Origin: Betaproteobacteria bacterium | GTDB lineage: Bacteria; Pseudomonadota; Gammaproteobacteria; Burkholderiales; Ga0077523 | Reading direction: 5' to 3' | Length of the DNA stretch: 64,000 nucleotides | NCBI GenBank assembly: GCA_016125475.1 | Contig: WGLR01000029.1 | Span: 1 to 64,000, forward strand | Part shown: piece by piece, positions 1 through 8,680 of the stretch | How positions within the stretch are numbered: the first letter of the stretch is position 1 | Layout of the letters: each line of letters begins with the position of its first letter | Made by a program: the position numbers and the translations under genes | Notes under the pieces: generated by a model | Seen by the model: only the letters and a program-made list of their open reading frames with translations | The model's database searches: none | Told to the model about the DNA's origin: nothing

Positions 1-405
1 GTAGCTCTCCCGATACTCGAGAATCTCGACGCCCCGCAGAGCACCTGCGGCGTCGATGCCCACCGCATACGTGATGAACTCGTGCTTGCCGATGACCTGG
101 TCCACGATGAACGCCGCACCGTCGGGGGCGCGCCAGACCTGCGGGTCGTCGACCCGTACGCGAACGCCCGAATGCTGCTCGATCGCGTGCTTCTGATCCT
201 CGGTCAGGTGGATCGTCTGGGACTTGAGCGGGATGCCCGGAAACAGGATGTGCTGTGCCTGCTCGACCGTCAGATAGGTCGCAGCACAGGCCCAGTGCGG
301 AACCGCGACCGCGGCGGGCACGAGCATCAAAGCACGCCAGTCTCGCAACCCTTCCCTCTCGTGTCGGCCGATCTCATGGCTTCCGGTTCCCCCCTGCCAC
401 AGCAT
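1..405 (-). CDS. FMN-binding domain protein, C-terminus off the left edge
   Basis: The minus frame is open from an ATG at 405 (alternative ATG at 327) to the window edge without a stop. After a short hydrophobic, Ala/Val-rich leader ending in WACA, the visible product has a periplasmic-type segment with TYLTVEQAQHILFPG and ends in GVEILEYRESY. This is the start of the FMN_bind fold found in RnfG/NosR-like and stand-alone FMN-binding proteins. The leader suggests export to the periplasm, where FMN is usually attached covalently to a Thr further C-terminal, which lies outside the window. A palindrome resembling a Fur box lies upstream at 495-513. The family call is fairly safe; the role (periplasmic electron transfer, perhaps iron-linked) is inferred. 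Confidence 0.7.
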   Translation of the reverse strand, partial: MLWQGGTGSHEIGRHEREGLRDWRALMLVPAAVAVPHWACAATYLTVEQAQHILFPGIPLKSQTIHLTEDQKHAIEQHSGVRVRVDDPQVWRAPDGAAFIVDQVIGKHEFITYAVGIDAAGALRGVEILEYRESY

Positions 406-494
406 GCGTCCGGCGGCGGATCCACCGTCCGGTAGCGCGCTTTCATCGTGTCACGGGCCATCGCCGTCCCGCCACTCGGGTCGAGAATAGCGCA

Positions 495-513
495 AATGCG
501 TGTGATTCGCATT
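495..513 (-). promoter_or_regulatory. Fur-box-like palindrome upstream of the FMN-binding gene
   Basis: The sequence is AATGCG-N7-CGCATT, a perfect 6-bp inverted repeat with a 7-bp spacer that resembles proteobacterial Fur operators. On the minus strand it overlaps the likely -35 position of a promoter whose -10 would be TATTCT just downstream. Fur identity is inferred from the pattern only. Confidence 0.4.
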
Positions 514-571
514 AAAGAAACGTCGTTCCGCTCTCGCGGAGAAGGCGCAGACACCGGCCGGCACCGGCGTT

Positions 572-2248
572 TCAGTGCCGGTTCGACCGCCAGATCGAGA
601 GTACGAGCCAGATCGCGTTCACGCTCGCGACCACGAACCCGAGCAGGCCGAAGACCGGCAGCCCGAACAGTTCCGGCCCCCCCTTGACCGTCATCACGAT
701 CGAGGAGCCGACGATCAGCGCAGCCGTCACGACCCCGAGCGTGAGGCGATTCGCGCTCCGGTCGATCTGATGGCCGAAATGATCCAGACGCTTGAGGTCG
801 AACTCAATCCGGAACTTGCCCTTCCGGGCATCCCGCAGCACCCTGCTCACGTCGCCGGGCAGACCGCCGAGCGCGGACAGGGCGTCGCCCACGTTGTGCT
901 GCATGCGCTGGGTGACGCGACGGGGATCGTACCGGCCCACTATCACCTTGCGCACGAACGGGGTGAGGAACCCGACGAGGTGGAAGGCCGGATCCAGCCG
1001 GCGCCCGAGACCTTCCAGGGTGATCAGGGCCTTGAAGAGCAACGCGAGGTCTGCGGGCAGGACGATCGAGTGCTCGCGCATGATGGCCGTGATGTCCGCG
1101 AGCAGTTGCCCGATCTGGATTTCCCGCAGTTCGAGGTTCTCGTAGTTGAACACCAGTTCGCCGAGGTCGTTCGCGAGCTTGGCCTCGTCGACGACGGCGT
1201 CGCCGGTCCAGTCGAGCAGTACGTCCATCATCTTCCGCTCGTCGTGACGCGAAAGTGCGTAGAGCAGATCGACGATCTGGTCACGGCGCGACTCCGACAA
1301 CCGCCCGACCATGCCGAAATCGAGAATCCCGACCCGGTTTCCTCGCAGATAGAGCACGTTGCCCGGATGCGGATCGGCGTGGAAGAAGCCGTGGATCAGG
1401 ATCATCCTGAGCACGGCATCGGCCCCACGCTGCGCGAGCACCTTCCGGTCGAGTCCGGCGCGCTCGACCACGTCGAGTTCGTTGCCGGGAATCCCCTCGA
1501 CGTAGTCCTGCACGTTCATGAATCTGGACGTGTACTGCCAGTGGATCCGCGGGATGACGATCGTGTCGTCGTCCGCGAAATTCTGAGCGAAACGGTCCTG
1601 ATTTCGTGCCTCGAGGGCGAGATCCAGCTCGCGTGCGATGGATTTCGCGAACTGCGCAACCATCTCCCTCGGCTGAAAGCGCTGAAGCTCGGGCAGTTCG
1701 CGCTCGGCGACCCCCACGATCGCGCGCACGATGCGAAGGTCCGCCTCGATTCTCGGGCGTATGCCCGGACGCCGCACCTTCAGCACGACCGGCGTGCCGT
1801 CCTCGAGCTTCGCCCGGTAGACCTGCGCGATCGACGCGGCCGCGAAGGGCCGGTTCTCGAATTCGCGGAACACCTGGTCCGGCGGCGCACCGAGCGCCTC
1901 GGTCATCTCGCGCGCCACGGCCTCCCAGGGTGCGGGCTCGACGGCGTACTGAAGCTTCTCGAATTCGGCGATCCAGTCCGGCGGGAAGACGTCGACACGC
2001 GTGCTCAGCACCTGTCCGAGCTTCACGAACGCCGGCCCCATCGCCTCGAGCGCGAGCCGCGCGCGTACCGGCAGTTCCAGATGGCGCAGGCGCTCGTCCT
2101 GCCCCGCGTTGAGCAGTTCGCCGGCTCGCTCCAGAAATGTCCCGACGCCCGCGCGCCGGACCACGTCACCGAATCCGTGCCGGATCAGGATGGTGACGAG
2201 TTCCCGCAGTCTCGGGAGATCCTGGAAGGCGTGCAGGGACTCAAGCAT
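572..2248 (-). CDS. AarF/UbiB-family atypical kinase
   Basis: This is a 558-residue ABC1/ADCK/UbiB-family protein. The diagnostic KLGQ motif is at residues 76-79 and the Ala-rich loop (AAASIAQV) at about 136-143. The invariant Lys is at about 157, the catalytic HADPHPGN at 290-297 and the metal-binding LDFG at 309-312. Two hydrophobic segments at the C-terminus anchor it to the membrane, as in bacterial UbiB. Family members support ubiquinone biosynthesis or lipid distribution through ATPase/kinase activity. No ubiE or ubiJ is adjacent, so this may be a second AarF-like paralogue rather than the ubiEJB-operon UbiB. The gene stands alone, with about 130 bp on its 5' side before the next gene. 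I see no clear Shine-Dalgarno, so the start is less certain than the family. Confidence 0.88.
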   Translation of the reverse strand: MLESLHAFQDLPRLRELVTILIRHGFGDVVRRAGVGTFLERAGELLNAGQDERLRHLELPVRARLALEAMGPAFVKLGQVLSTRVDVFPPDWIAEFEKLQYAVEPAPWEAVAREMTEALGAPPDQVFREFENRPFAAASIAQVYRAKLEDGTPVVLKVRRPGIRPRIEADLRIVRAIVGVAERELPELQRFQPREMVAQFAKSIARELDLALEARNQDRFAQNFADDDTIVIPRIHWQYTSRFMNVQDYVEGIPGNELDVVERAGLDRKVLAQRGADAVLRMILIHGFFHADPHPGNVLYLRGNRVGILDFGMVGRLSESRRDQIVDLLYALSRHDERKMMDVLLDWTGDAVVDEAKLANDLGELVFNYENLELREIQIGQLLADITAIMREHSIVLPADLALLFKALITLEGLGRRLDPAFHLVGFLTPFVRKVIVGRYDPRRVTQRMQHNVGDALSALGGLPGDVSRVLRDARKGKFRIEFDLKRLDHFGHQIDRSANRLTLGVVTAALIVGSSIVMTVKGGPELFGLPVFGLLGFVVASVNAIWLVLSIWRSNRH

Positions 2249-2379
2249 CGCGCTCGCGCATCCGCGCCGTCACGGAACGACGAAGGGCAGACCGTCCACG
2301 GGAGCCCGAGTCACGCCGAGGCCCCCGGGAGCGGTCGATCCCGTACCGACGGATGGACAGACGCTGGCCTCGCTCCGGC

Positions 2380-2784
2380 TCAGTGCACGTGACCGCCCTG
2401 GTCCCGCATGCGATCCTTGGCGTCGAAATAGCGTCGGGCGTGCGCAACGACCTGGGCATCCGAAGGATGATCGGCCGTTTCCACGCCGACGATGCGTTTC
2501 ACGAGATCCTGGTGGTGAACGTGGACGTGCTTGACGAGTTCCAGCTTCGCCTGCCCCGGGCCGACCACCAGAACCTCCTGCGCGCCGCCGATCAGCCGCA
2601 CGATTTCGTCGTAGTAGTGCTTGTCCTCCGCGTTCCTGCCCGCCCCGACCGATCCGCGCTTGTGGTGCAGATGCGGGTGCGAATCGGAAGCGTGCGCGGT
2701 GAACTTCTCGACATCGTCGGGAGCGAGATGCATCACGTGGGCTTCGGAATGGTCGAGCCAGACGACGGCGTGATAGTGCGACAT
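2380..2784 (-). CDS. eRF1-domain-like 'translational machinery' small protein
   Basis: This His-rich soluble protein of 134 residues starts MSHYHAVVWLDHSEAHVM and contains YDEIVRLIGGAQEVLVVGPGQ followed by KHVHVHH. Its fold pattern matches bacterial proteins related to the C-terminal domain of eRF1/Pelota, annotated 'translational machinery protein'. They are often found among stress genes, but their function is not established. It is encoded on the minus strand between the UbiB-like gene and a DUF6781-like gene, probably as its own unit. The many His residues (HPHLHHK, HVHVHH) could bind metal, which is inference. Confidence 0.65.
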   Translation of the reverse strand: MSHYHAVVWLDHSEAHVMHLAPDDVEKFTAHASDSHPHLHHKRGSVGAGRNAEDKHYYDEIVRLIGGAQEVLVVGPGQAKLELVKHVHVHHQDLVKRIVGVETADHPSDAQVVAHARRYFDAKDRMRDQGGHVH

Positions 2785-2821
2785 TTATGTTCTCTCGGGT
2801 CGAAATCGTGGTGGTGGACGA

Positions 2822-3463
2822 TCAACTGCGATCCCGGTCGTCCTTGCGCGCCAGCGCGTCGGACCGACCGGACAGGAAACCGCTCGTCGCCTGGGCGAGT
2901 CGATCGGTCATGAGCCGCGCCGCCTCGAAACTCGCGTGCGTCGTTTCGGCTGCGGTATTCGTCATGCGCTGCGAGAATTCCTGCAGGGTCTTCGCGATCA
3001 CGGCACTCGTATCGGTCGCTGCGCGTGCGGTGTGGGAAGCGAGCGTCTGCATCTCGCCCTTCGCGCGGGTCCCCGCCTGTTCGGCGACCTGCGACATCGT
3101 GGCGCTGAAATCGGCCTCGAGCTTCTTCATCGCGTCGAGGGCGCTGCGGAACTCCTGTTCGTTGAAGTCCCTGCCGCGCGAGGCAAGCTCGGACATCGCG
3201 AGCTGCGTGGCCTGGAGCGACTTGCTCAGCGCCTCGTCGAGCCCCTTGAAACCGGACTCGACGGCCTGCCGGACGTCGCTGCCGCGCTTCTCGGCCCCGA
3301 TCGAGATACCTTCGGCGACCTGCTGCATCACGTCACGCATGCCGGCGAAATCGAACCTGCGCTCGCGAATGGCCTGCAGCGTGAGGTCGCGCACCTTCGC
3401 GCGGATGTCGCCGCTTCCTTCCACGGATCGGGCAGCCGCGGCCTTGAGATCGTTCTCTTCCAT
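2822..3463 (-). CDS. DUF6781/phasin-like coiled-coil protein
   Basis: The product has 213 residues from the ATG at 3463, which is preceded by GGAGG at good spacing; an in-frame upstream extension to 3607 has no such signal. It is almost entirely amphipathic helix rich in Ala, Gln, Glu and Arg, with no membrane segment. It contains GDIRAKVRDLTLQAI near the N-terminus and GRDFNEQEFRSALDAMKKLE in the middle, a layout I associate with DUF6781 proteins of betaproteobacteria and more loosely with phasins. A structural or granule/chaperone role is possible. No polyhydroxyalkanoate genes are nearby, so phasin function is not supported by context. Confidence 0.6.
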   Translation of the reverse strand: MEENDLKAAAARSVEGSGDIRAKVRDLTLQAIRERRFDFAGMRDVMQQVAEGISIGAEKRGSDVRQAVESGFKGLDEALSKSLQATQLAMSELASRGRDFNEQEFRSALDAMKKLEADFSATMSQVAEQAGTRAKGEMQTLASHTARAATDTSAVIAKTLQEFSQRMTNTAAETTHASFEAARLMTDRLAQATSGFLSGRSDALARKDDRDRS

Positions 3464-3603
3464 TGCGTTCCCTCCAACGTGTGACGGCCACGCGGCCGCG
3501 CGGGGCGTCCAGGAGCCGGACCGAAACATTGGCCCATTATCGAATTGCCGGCAATGACCGGTTTGACCTGAGTCAACTCGATGTCGTGCTCGCCGGCGGC
3601 AGA

Positions 3604-4452
3604 TCATGCTTCCCGGGCACTCCAGCGGCCGTTCTCGACCTGATGAAAGAAGTCCTCGACGACGAGGTTGAAGAGCATCGGCTCCTCGATGTTCAGCACG
3701 TGCCCGCTCCTGGGCAGCACGACGAGTGCAGCCGTGGGAATGGTGCGCTTCATGAGCACGGACGGTTCGAGCGTCGGATCGTCCTCGTCGCCCGCGACGA
3801 CGAGCAGCGGCGCGGTGATGCGTTTCATCTCCTCCGTCAGCGTGTAGAGGGACGGACGCCTGCCCTGGTAGCCGAGCATCGTGTTCGCCGAGCCGGCCGG
3901 CGAGTGTTCGGCGAAGTGCCGGATGAAATCCGCGAAGCCGCGGGGATCCTTGTCACGGAGCTGGAGGCGCGCCGGCCCGTGCCCATAGGTGGCCGCGACC
4001 TTCTCCATGCCTTCCTCGACCATCGTCTGCGCGAGGGCCCGGGCCTGCGCCTGAAACTCGGCGTACTGCTCGGGCTGGGCGCCATAGCCGCACCCGGCGA
4101 CGACGAGCGACAGTGCCCGGTGCGAATGCACCATGCCGAAATGCAGCGTGGCGAAAGCCCCCATGGAGAGTCCGACGATGTGGGCGCGCTCGAGCCCGAG
4201 TCCGTCAAGCACCGCGAGCACGTCGTCGCGTGCGCGCGCCTGCGAATAGCGTTCCACATCCTCTGGAACGTCCGAGGGCGGATAGCCGCGCGCGTTGTAG
4301 GTGATGCAGCGGTACCGGCGCGAGAAATGCCTGACCTGCGGCTCCCAGCTCCGGCAGTCTCCCGCGAATTCGTGCACGAACACGATCGGCGTTCCCGACC
4401 CCGTGTCCTCGTAGTACAGATCGACGCCGTCGTCGGTCCCGATCGTTGGCAT
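3604..4452 (-). CDS. alpha/beta hydrolase
   Basis: The product has 282 residues from the ATG at 4452, which has a GGGAG-type ribosome site; the longer frame upstream reads as Arg-rich noise. The fold landmarks are oxyanion-side HEFAGD (residues 27-32), the nucleophile elbow GLSMGA, an acid in AGDEDDPT, and the catalytic His in RSGHVLNIEEP. It resembles the esterase/3-oxoadipate-enol-lactonase-like branch of the superfamily. The substrate cannot be told from sequence. It is cytoplasmic, with no signal peptide, and its neighbours do not form a pathway with it. Confidence 0.82.
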   Translation of the reverse strand: MPTIGTDDGVDLYYEDTGSGTPIVFVHEFAGDCRSWEPQVRHFSRRYRCITYNARGYPPSDVPEDVERYSQARARDDVLAVLDGLGLERAHIVGLSMGAFATLHFGMVHSHRALSLVVAGCGYGAQPEQYAEFQAQARALAQTMVEEGMEKVAATYGHGPARLQLRDKDPRGFADFIRHFAEHSPAGSANTMLGYQGRRPSLYTLTEEMKRITAPLLVVAGDEDDPTLEPSVLMKRTIPTAALVVLPRSGHVLNIEEPMLFNLVVEDFFHQVENGRWSAREA

Positions 4453-4555
4453 GGCTCTCACTCCCGTCCGGTTTGTCGTTCGCAGCGAGCGAGCGCCGCT
4501 GCGCCAGGGCGGGAGTGTACGCGCGCGAGATCTTGCCTGCGCAGCGCCGGCGGGG

Positions 4556-6367
4556 TCACGCGGCTGCGGCTTCCTCCTGCTGCTGGAGCGCCCACATCTG
4601 CGCGTACGTTCCACTGCGTGCGAGAAGCTCGCGGTGGGTGCCGCGCTCCACGATGCGCCCGGCCTCCATCACGAGGATCTGGTCAGCGTCCACGATCGTC
4701 GAGAGCCGGTGCGCGATGATCAGGGTCGTCCTGTCGCGCGCGATGCGCTCCAGTTCGGACTGGATCGCCTTCTCGGACTTGGAGTCCAGCGCGGACGTGG
4801 CCTCGTCGAAGATCAGGATCCCGGGGTTCTTCAGGATGGCCCGTGCGATCGCGACGCGCTGCTTCTCGCCCCCCGACAGCTTGAGCCCCCGCTCCCCGAC
4901 GCTCGTCTCGTATCCCTGCGGCAGCGATGCTATGAATGCGTGGATGTGGGCTGCACGCGCCGCGGCGATCACCTCGTCCCGCGTGGCTTCCGGGCGACCA
5001 TAGGCGATGTTGTAGAAGATCGTGTCGTTGAACAGCACCGTGTCCTGCGGGACGATGCCGATCGCGGCGCGGAGAGTCTTCTGCCGGACGTCGCGAATGT
5101 CCTGTCCGTCGATGACGACCCGGCCGCCCTGCACGTCGTAGAAGCGGTAGAGCAGACGGGCGAGCGTCGACTTGCCGGACCCACTGGCCCCGACGACCGC
5201 GACCGTGTGTCCGGCCGGCACCTCGAAGGACACGTCGTGCAGGATCTTCCTGCTCGGTTCGTAGCTGAAGTCGACGTGCTCGAACGCGACCGCGGCGCCT
5301 CGCACGTGCAGAGGCTGCGCGCCCGGCCTGTCCGCGACCTCGCGGTTCTCCGAGAGCAGGCGGAACATGCGGTCCATGTCGGTGAGCGACTGCTTGATCT
5401 CGCGATACACCATGCCCAGGAAATTGAGCGGGATGTAGAGCTGGATCAGCAGCCCGTTCACGAGCACGAGATCGCCGAGCGTGAGCTGCTTGTTCACGAC
5501 CCCCTGCGCGGCAAGCATCATGAGCGCGGTCACCGCCGTGGCGATGATGAGGCTCTGACCGATGTTGAGCAGGCCGAGCGATGCCTCGTTCTTCACTTCG
5601 GCCGCCTCGTACTGCTGCAGGTGCTCGTCGTAGCGCGATGCCTCGAAGTCCTCGTTGTTGAAGTACTTGACGGTCTCGTAGTTGAGCAGGCTGTCGACCG
5701 CACGCGTGTTCGCGCGGGAATCGAACTCGTTCGCGCGGCGACGGATGTCCATGCGCCACTCGGTCACGACCACCGACCAGCCGATGTACACGACGACCGC
5801 GAGAAACGTGATCGCCGCAAAACGCCAGTCGAACTTCTTCAGCAGCACGATCGCGACAAGCGTGAATTCGAGAATCACGGGAATGATCGAGAACAGCATG
5901 TAGGAGAGCAGCGAGGAGATGCCTCGTGTGCCGCGCTCGATGTCCCGGGACACGCCGCCGGTCTGGCGCTCCAGATGGAAACGCAGGCTGAGCGAGTGGA
6001 GGTGGCGGAACACCTCCAGCGCAACGCGCCGGATCGCGCGTTTCGACACGCGCACGAAGACGACGTCGCGCAGTTCGGCGAACAGGGTCGTCGACAGCCG
6101 CAGGGCACCGTACATCACGAGCAGCGCGACCGGCAGCACGACCGCCGCGTGCACCTCGTCCAGCGAGTCGACGATCTCCTTCATGACGAGCGGCACGCCC
6201 ACGTTCGCGAGCTTCGCGGTGACCAGGAAGAGCAGCGCGATCACGACGCGCGCCTTGTACTCGAGCAGATAGGGAGCCAGACGGCGCAGGACGCGCCAGT
6301 CGCCCCGGGCTGTACCGGTGCGACCGGGGGCCGGGCCCGCGGCCGCCGAGGAGGCGTGAGGATTCAT
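4556..6367 (-). CDS. Atm1-type ABC exporter (fused permease and ATPase)
   Basis: This is a 603-residue half-transporter. The N-terminal six-helix membrane domain starts near residue 30. The C-terminal nucleotide-binding domain has Walker A GASGSGKST at 393-401, signature LSGGE at about 497, Walker B ILIFDEATSALD at about 516-527, and the H-loop His in IIAHRLST. NYETVKYFNNE in the membrane domain is the hallmark of the Atm1/HMT1/ABCB7 branch. These export glutathione-conjugated metals or sulfur species and link to Fe-S or heavy-metal homeostasis. The functional dimer would sit in the inner membrane. The gene appears monocistronic, with about 100-125 bp gaps on both sides. Confidence 0.9.
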   Translation of the reverse strand: MNPHASSAAAGPAPGRTGTARGDWRVLRRLAPYLLEYKARVVIALLFLVTAKLANVGVPLVMKEIVDSLDEVHAAVVLPVALLVMYGALRLSTTLFAELRDVVFVRVSKRAIRRVALEVFRHLHSLSLRFHLERQTGGVSRDIERGTRGISSLLSYMLFSIIPVILEFTLVAIVLLKKFDWRFAAITFLAVVVYIGWSVVVTEWRMDIRRRANEFDSRANTRAVDSLLNYETVKYFNNEDFEASRYDEHLQQYEAAEVKNEASLGLLNIGQSLIIATAVTALMMLAAQGVVNKQLTLGDLVLVNGLLIQLYIPLNFLGMVYREIKQSLTDMDRMFRLLSENREVADRPGAQPLHVRGAAVAFEHVDFSYEPSRKILHDVSFEVPAGHTVAVVGASGSGKSTLARLLYRFYDVQGGRVVIDGQDIRDVRQKTLRAAIGIVPQDTVLFNDTIFYNIAYGRPEATRDEVIAAARAAHIHAFIASLPQGYETSVGERGLKLSGGEKQRVAIARAILKNPGILIFDEATSALDSKSEKAIQSELERIARDRTTLIIAHRLSTIVDADQILVMEAGRIVERGTHRELLARSGTYAQMWALQQQEEAAAA

Positions 6368-6492
6368 CGAGGTGAAATGGGGACGATGACAGGATAATCA
6401 AACGGCGGCACGCGCATCCGGCATCGCCGGACCGTTCGCGCGCCTCCGGACGGCGAGATTACCACTGCGTGTCGCCGCGGGAATCGCGACGG

Positions 6493-7257
6493 TCACTCGA
6501 CGCCGGGTCGCAGCGGCAGCGTCAGCAGCAGGACCGGGCCACCGTCGGGAACCCTGCCCGCGGCGAGGAAGGGCAGCCACAGCGTGCCGCGAAACGACCG
6601 CTGGCCACGATCGCGCGCGTCGAGCAACGCGGACAGGCGCGCATAGCGGGCACGCAGCCGGCGGAGCGTCGCGAGATCGATGGTCGCGCCGGTCTGCGTC
6701 ACGGGCGGCTCGACCGTACCCGGGTCTGGGGCGGGTCGCGGCGGTACCGCGGGAACGAGGTCGGCGCCTGCCTCGAGCGCACGGCGATACCAGAGGCCTG
6801 CCTCGCGGGCCTCGTCGTCCGGGGAGGCCGTTGATCCCAGAAGCTTGGACAGTTCGAGTTGCGCCTGCGCGTGACCCTGACGCGCAGCGATCCGGTACCA
6901 GTGCCTGGCGGCCGCGTCGTCCCGGTCCACGCCGTCCCCTCGCGCATGGAGGTTGCCGACGATGTAGGCGGATTCGGCGTCTCCCGCTTCGGCGGCCCTG
7001 ACCCGCCACTTCACTGCTGCGTCGTGGTCGCGCCGCGTTCCGAGGCCCTTCTCGTACATCTCCGCGAGCGCCGCGGCAGCGCGGGGATCGCCGCGGGTGG
7101 CCGCACGCTCGAACTCGCGAATCGCGACGCCGTACTGGCCGCGATCCCGCGCATCGAACCCGGCCTCGCCCTGCCCTTCGGCCCGCGGCACGCCGCCGGC
7201 GAGCAGGACCACCGTCGCGACGGCCAGCAGGCAGGTGTGGCAGAGACGGGCGATCAT
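6493..7257 (-). CDS. exported Sel1-repeat protein
   Basis: The product has 254 residues. A cleavable signal peptide (hydrophobic LLAVATVVLLAGGV, processing near AEG) is followed by about three to four Sel1-type TPR units, seen as AAALAEMYEKGLGTRRD, SAYIVGNLHARGDGVDRD and QAQLELSKLLG. After a Pro-rich linker the C-terminus is helical and then runs into a hydrophobic stretch. Sel1 repeats mediate protein-protein contacts in the periplasm. It lies 16 bp downstream of a small membrane-protein gene on the same strand and probably shares its transcript. The function is unknown. Confidence 0.72.
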   Translation of the reverse strand: MIARLCHTCLLAVATVVLLAGGVPRAEGQGEAGFDARDRGQYGVAIREFERAATRGDPRAAAALAEMYEKGLGTRRDHDAAVKWRVRAAEAGDAESAYIVGNLHARGDGVDRDDAAARHWYRIAARQGHAQAQLELSKLLGSTASPDDEAREAGLWYRRALEAGADLVPAVPPRPAPDPGTVEPPVTQTGATIDLATLRRLRARYARLSALLDARDRGQRSFRGTLWLPFLAAGRVPDGGPVLLLTLPLRPGVE

Positions 7258-7273
7258 CGATGCCCGCCGTGCG

Positions 7274-7771
7274 TCAAGCCAGGACGACGAGGAGACTGAC
7301 GAAACCGCCGGCGAGCATCACGCCGGCCAGGACGTAAACCGACGCTTTCGGTTTCGGCGAGCGCGCATAGACGTGAATGGCGGCGACTGCCGAGGATGAG
7401 CCATCGGTGCCGCCGGCAGGAATGCCCTTGACCCGGTAACGGCCTGCGTGATCGACACGGAAACGTTCGACCGAGACGGCGTCGTCGAAGAGCCCGCGGC
7501 TCTCCCCGGGCAGCACGTCACGGGTCCAGAGCCAGCTGCCTTCGCGCTCGAGTTCGACGCGGAATGTCTGACGCGAATGTGCGCGCGACGGCCCGATCTG
7601 GGCAGCGATCTCCACGGGGCTCATGCCGGGGTCGAGATCGAACACCGCCTCGCCGGGTACCCGGCACTTCGCCAGGAGCCGCCCGCCGAAGACAGTGGTG
7701 AATGCGAAATAGCCAATCGCGAGCAGGAAGCCTCCGAGGCTCACGAGAAAGAGGATGATAGGCAAGTACAT
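7274..7771 (-). CDS. two-TM membrane protein with extracytoplasmic domain
   Basis: The product has 165 residues. A hydrophobic helix opens the protein (LPIILFLVSLGGFLLAIGYF) and another closes it (VYVLAGVMLAGGFVSLLVV). Between them lies a soluble beta-rich domain of about 110 residues with no cysteine pair. I do not recognise the family. It precedes the Sel1 gene by 16 bp and a small 43-residue reading frame lies just upstream, so the three may form one unit. The topology predicts both termini on the same side, with the domain in the periplasm. Confidence 0.6.
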   Translation of the reverse strand: MYLPIILFLVSLGGFLLAIGYFAFTTVFGGRLLAKCRVPGEAVFDLDPGMSPVEIAAQIGPSRAHSRQTFRVELEREGSWLWTRDVLPGESRGLFDDAVSVERFRVDHAGRYRVKGIPAGGTDGSSSAVAAIHVYARSPKPKASVYVLAGVMLAGGFVSLLVVLA

Positions 7772-7846
7772 CTCCCGTGGTCGCCGCCGGTCAGGGGGTA
7801 TCGCGGCTCCCGCGCGATCGGGTCGACGCCGGCGTGTCGGTCGCGG

Positions 7847-7978
7847 TCAGCGGCGGCGTCCCCGAGGACGGCGAACGGGGACCGGAACCGGCTGCGGGAC
7901 CCGGGCTCCCGGGGCACGCGGTGAACCCAGTGCTCCGAGCACTCCGAGGAGCTTTCCGAGCAGTGCGACGACGGACAT
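7847..7978 (-). CDS. possible 43-residue basic small protein
   Basis: This short frame has an ATG at 7978 preceded by AGGAG at 7-nt spacing. It would encode a hydrophobic amphipathic N-terminus (MSVVALLGKLLGVLGALG) and a Pro/Arg-rich tail (VPVPVRRPRGRRR). The composition suits a membrane-associated small protein. It sits upstream of, and on the same strand as, the two-TM protein. Support is the ribosome site and composition only; there is no family match, and high-GC chance ORFs are common. Confidence 0.35.
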   Translation of the reverse strand: MSVVALLGKLLGVLGALGSPRAPGARVPQPVPVPVRRPRGRRR

Positions 7979-8158
7979 GGCGGACTCCTGTGATGCCTCA
8001 CGACACCCTTTGACAAGGGGTTTCCCGAAACGTTGAGCAGGTTGCATGCCAAACCAGGGCAGCACCCGATTCGAAACACCGGTTTCCGCGGGAGGCTGGA
8101 CACGGGACACCGCCAACGGTTGAAATAGCGGATCTTTCCAATCCCGAATCGCCCCCTC

Positions 8159-8680
8159 ATGGATACGTCCAATTCCTCCGGCGGCCTGAAGTGGCTGCTG
8201 TGGCTGGTGATCGTGCCGGTCGTCCTGTTCGTGCTCTACACGTGGTTCGTGCTGTCGTGGAGCTACTCCCGCGGCGAGCGCGCGGGCTATGTGCAGAAAC
8301 TGTCGCAGCGGGGCTGGCTGTGCAAGACCTGGGAGGGTGAACTCGCCCTCGTCACCATGCCCGGCACGGTCGCGGAGAAGTTCTACTTCACCGTGCGCGA
8401 CGAGAACATCGCGAAGAAGATCAACGAGACCATCGGCCACCGTGTCGCCCTGGATTATGAGCAGCACGTGGGAATCCCCACGTCCTGCTTCGGTGACACC
8501 CAGTACTTCATCACGTCGGTTCGTGCCGTGCCGGACATCGGGGCGGGCGGTTCGCCCCCGGGCCCTGTTGCGCCGACCGGCACCGCCTCCCCGGGCGCGC
8601 CCCCTGCTGCTCCCCCTGTTGCCCCCTCCGTTTCCTCCCCTGCTCCGGCTCCTGCGCCGTCGGAGGGGCAGGACCGGTGA
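8159..8680 (+). CDS. conserved membrane-anchored protein with Pro/Ala-rich tail
   Basis: The product has 173 residues with one N-terminal membrane helix (WLLWLVIVPVVLFVLYTWFVL) followed by WSYSRGERAGYVQKLSQRGW. A compact domain containing LCKTWEGELAL comes next, and then a C-terminal 45-residue Pro/Ala-rich low-complexity tail. The WSYSxGxRxGxxQKxSxxGW-CKTWEGEL pattern is widely conserved in betaproteobacteria, and such proteins are sometimes mis-annotated as 6-phosphogluconate dehydrogenase; nothing here supports that activity. The stop overlaps the GTG of the following SDR gene by 4 bp (GTGA), implying translational coupling. The function is unknown. Confidence 0.7.
   Translation: MDTSNSSGGLKWLLWLVIVPVVLFVLYTWFVLSWSYSRGERAGYVQKLSQRGWLCKTWEGELALVTMPGTVAEKFYFTVRDENIAKKINETIGHRVALDYEQHVGIPTSCFGDTQYFITSVRAVPDIGAGGSPPGPVAPTGTASPGAPPAAPPVAPSVSSPAPAPAPSEGQDR

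Noticed and set aside
575-2392. Plus-strand frame of 605 codons opposite the UbiB-like gene
   Set aside because: It is antisense to a gene with all kinase-family motifs.
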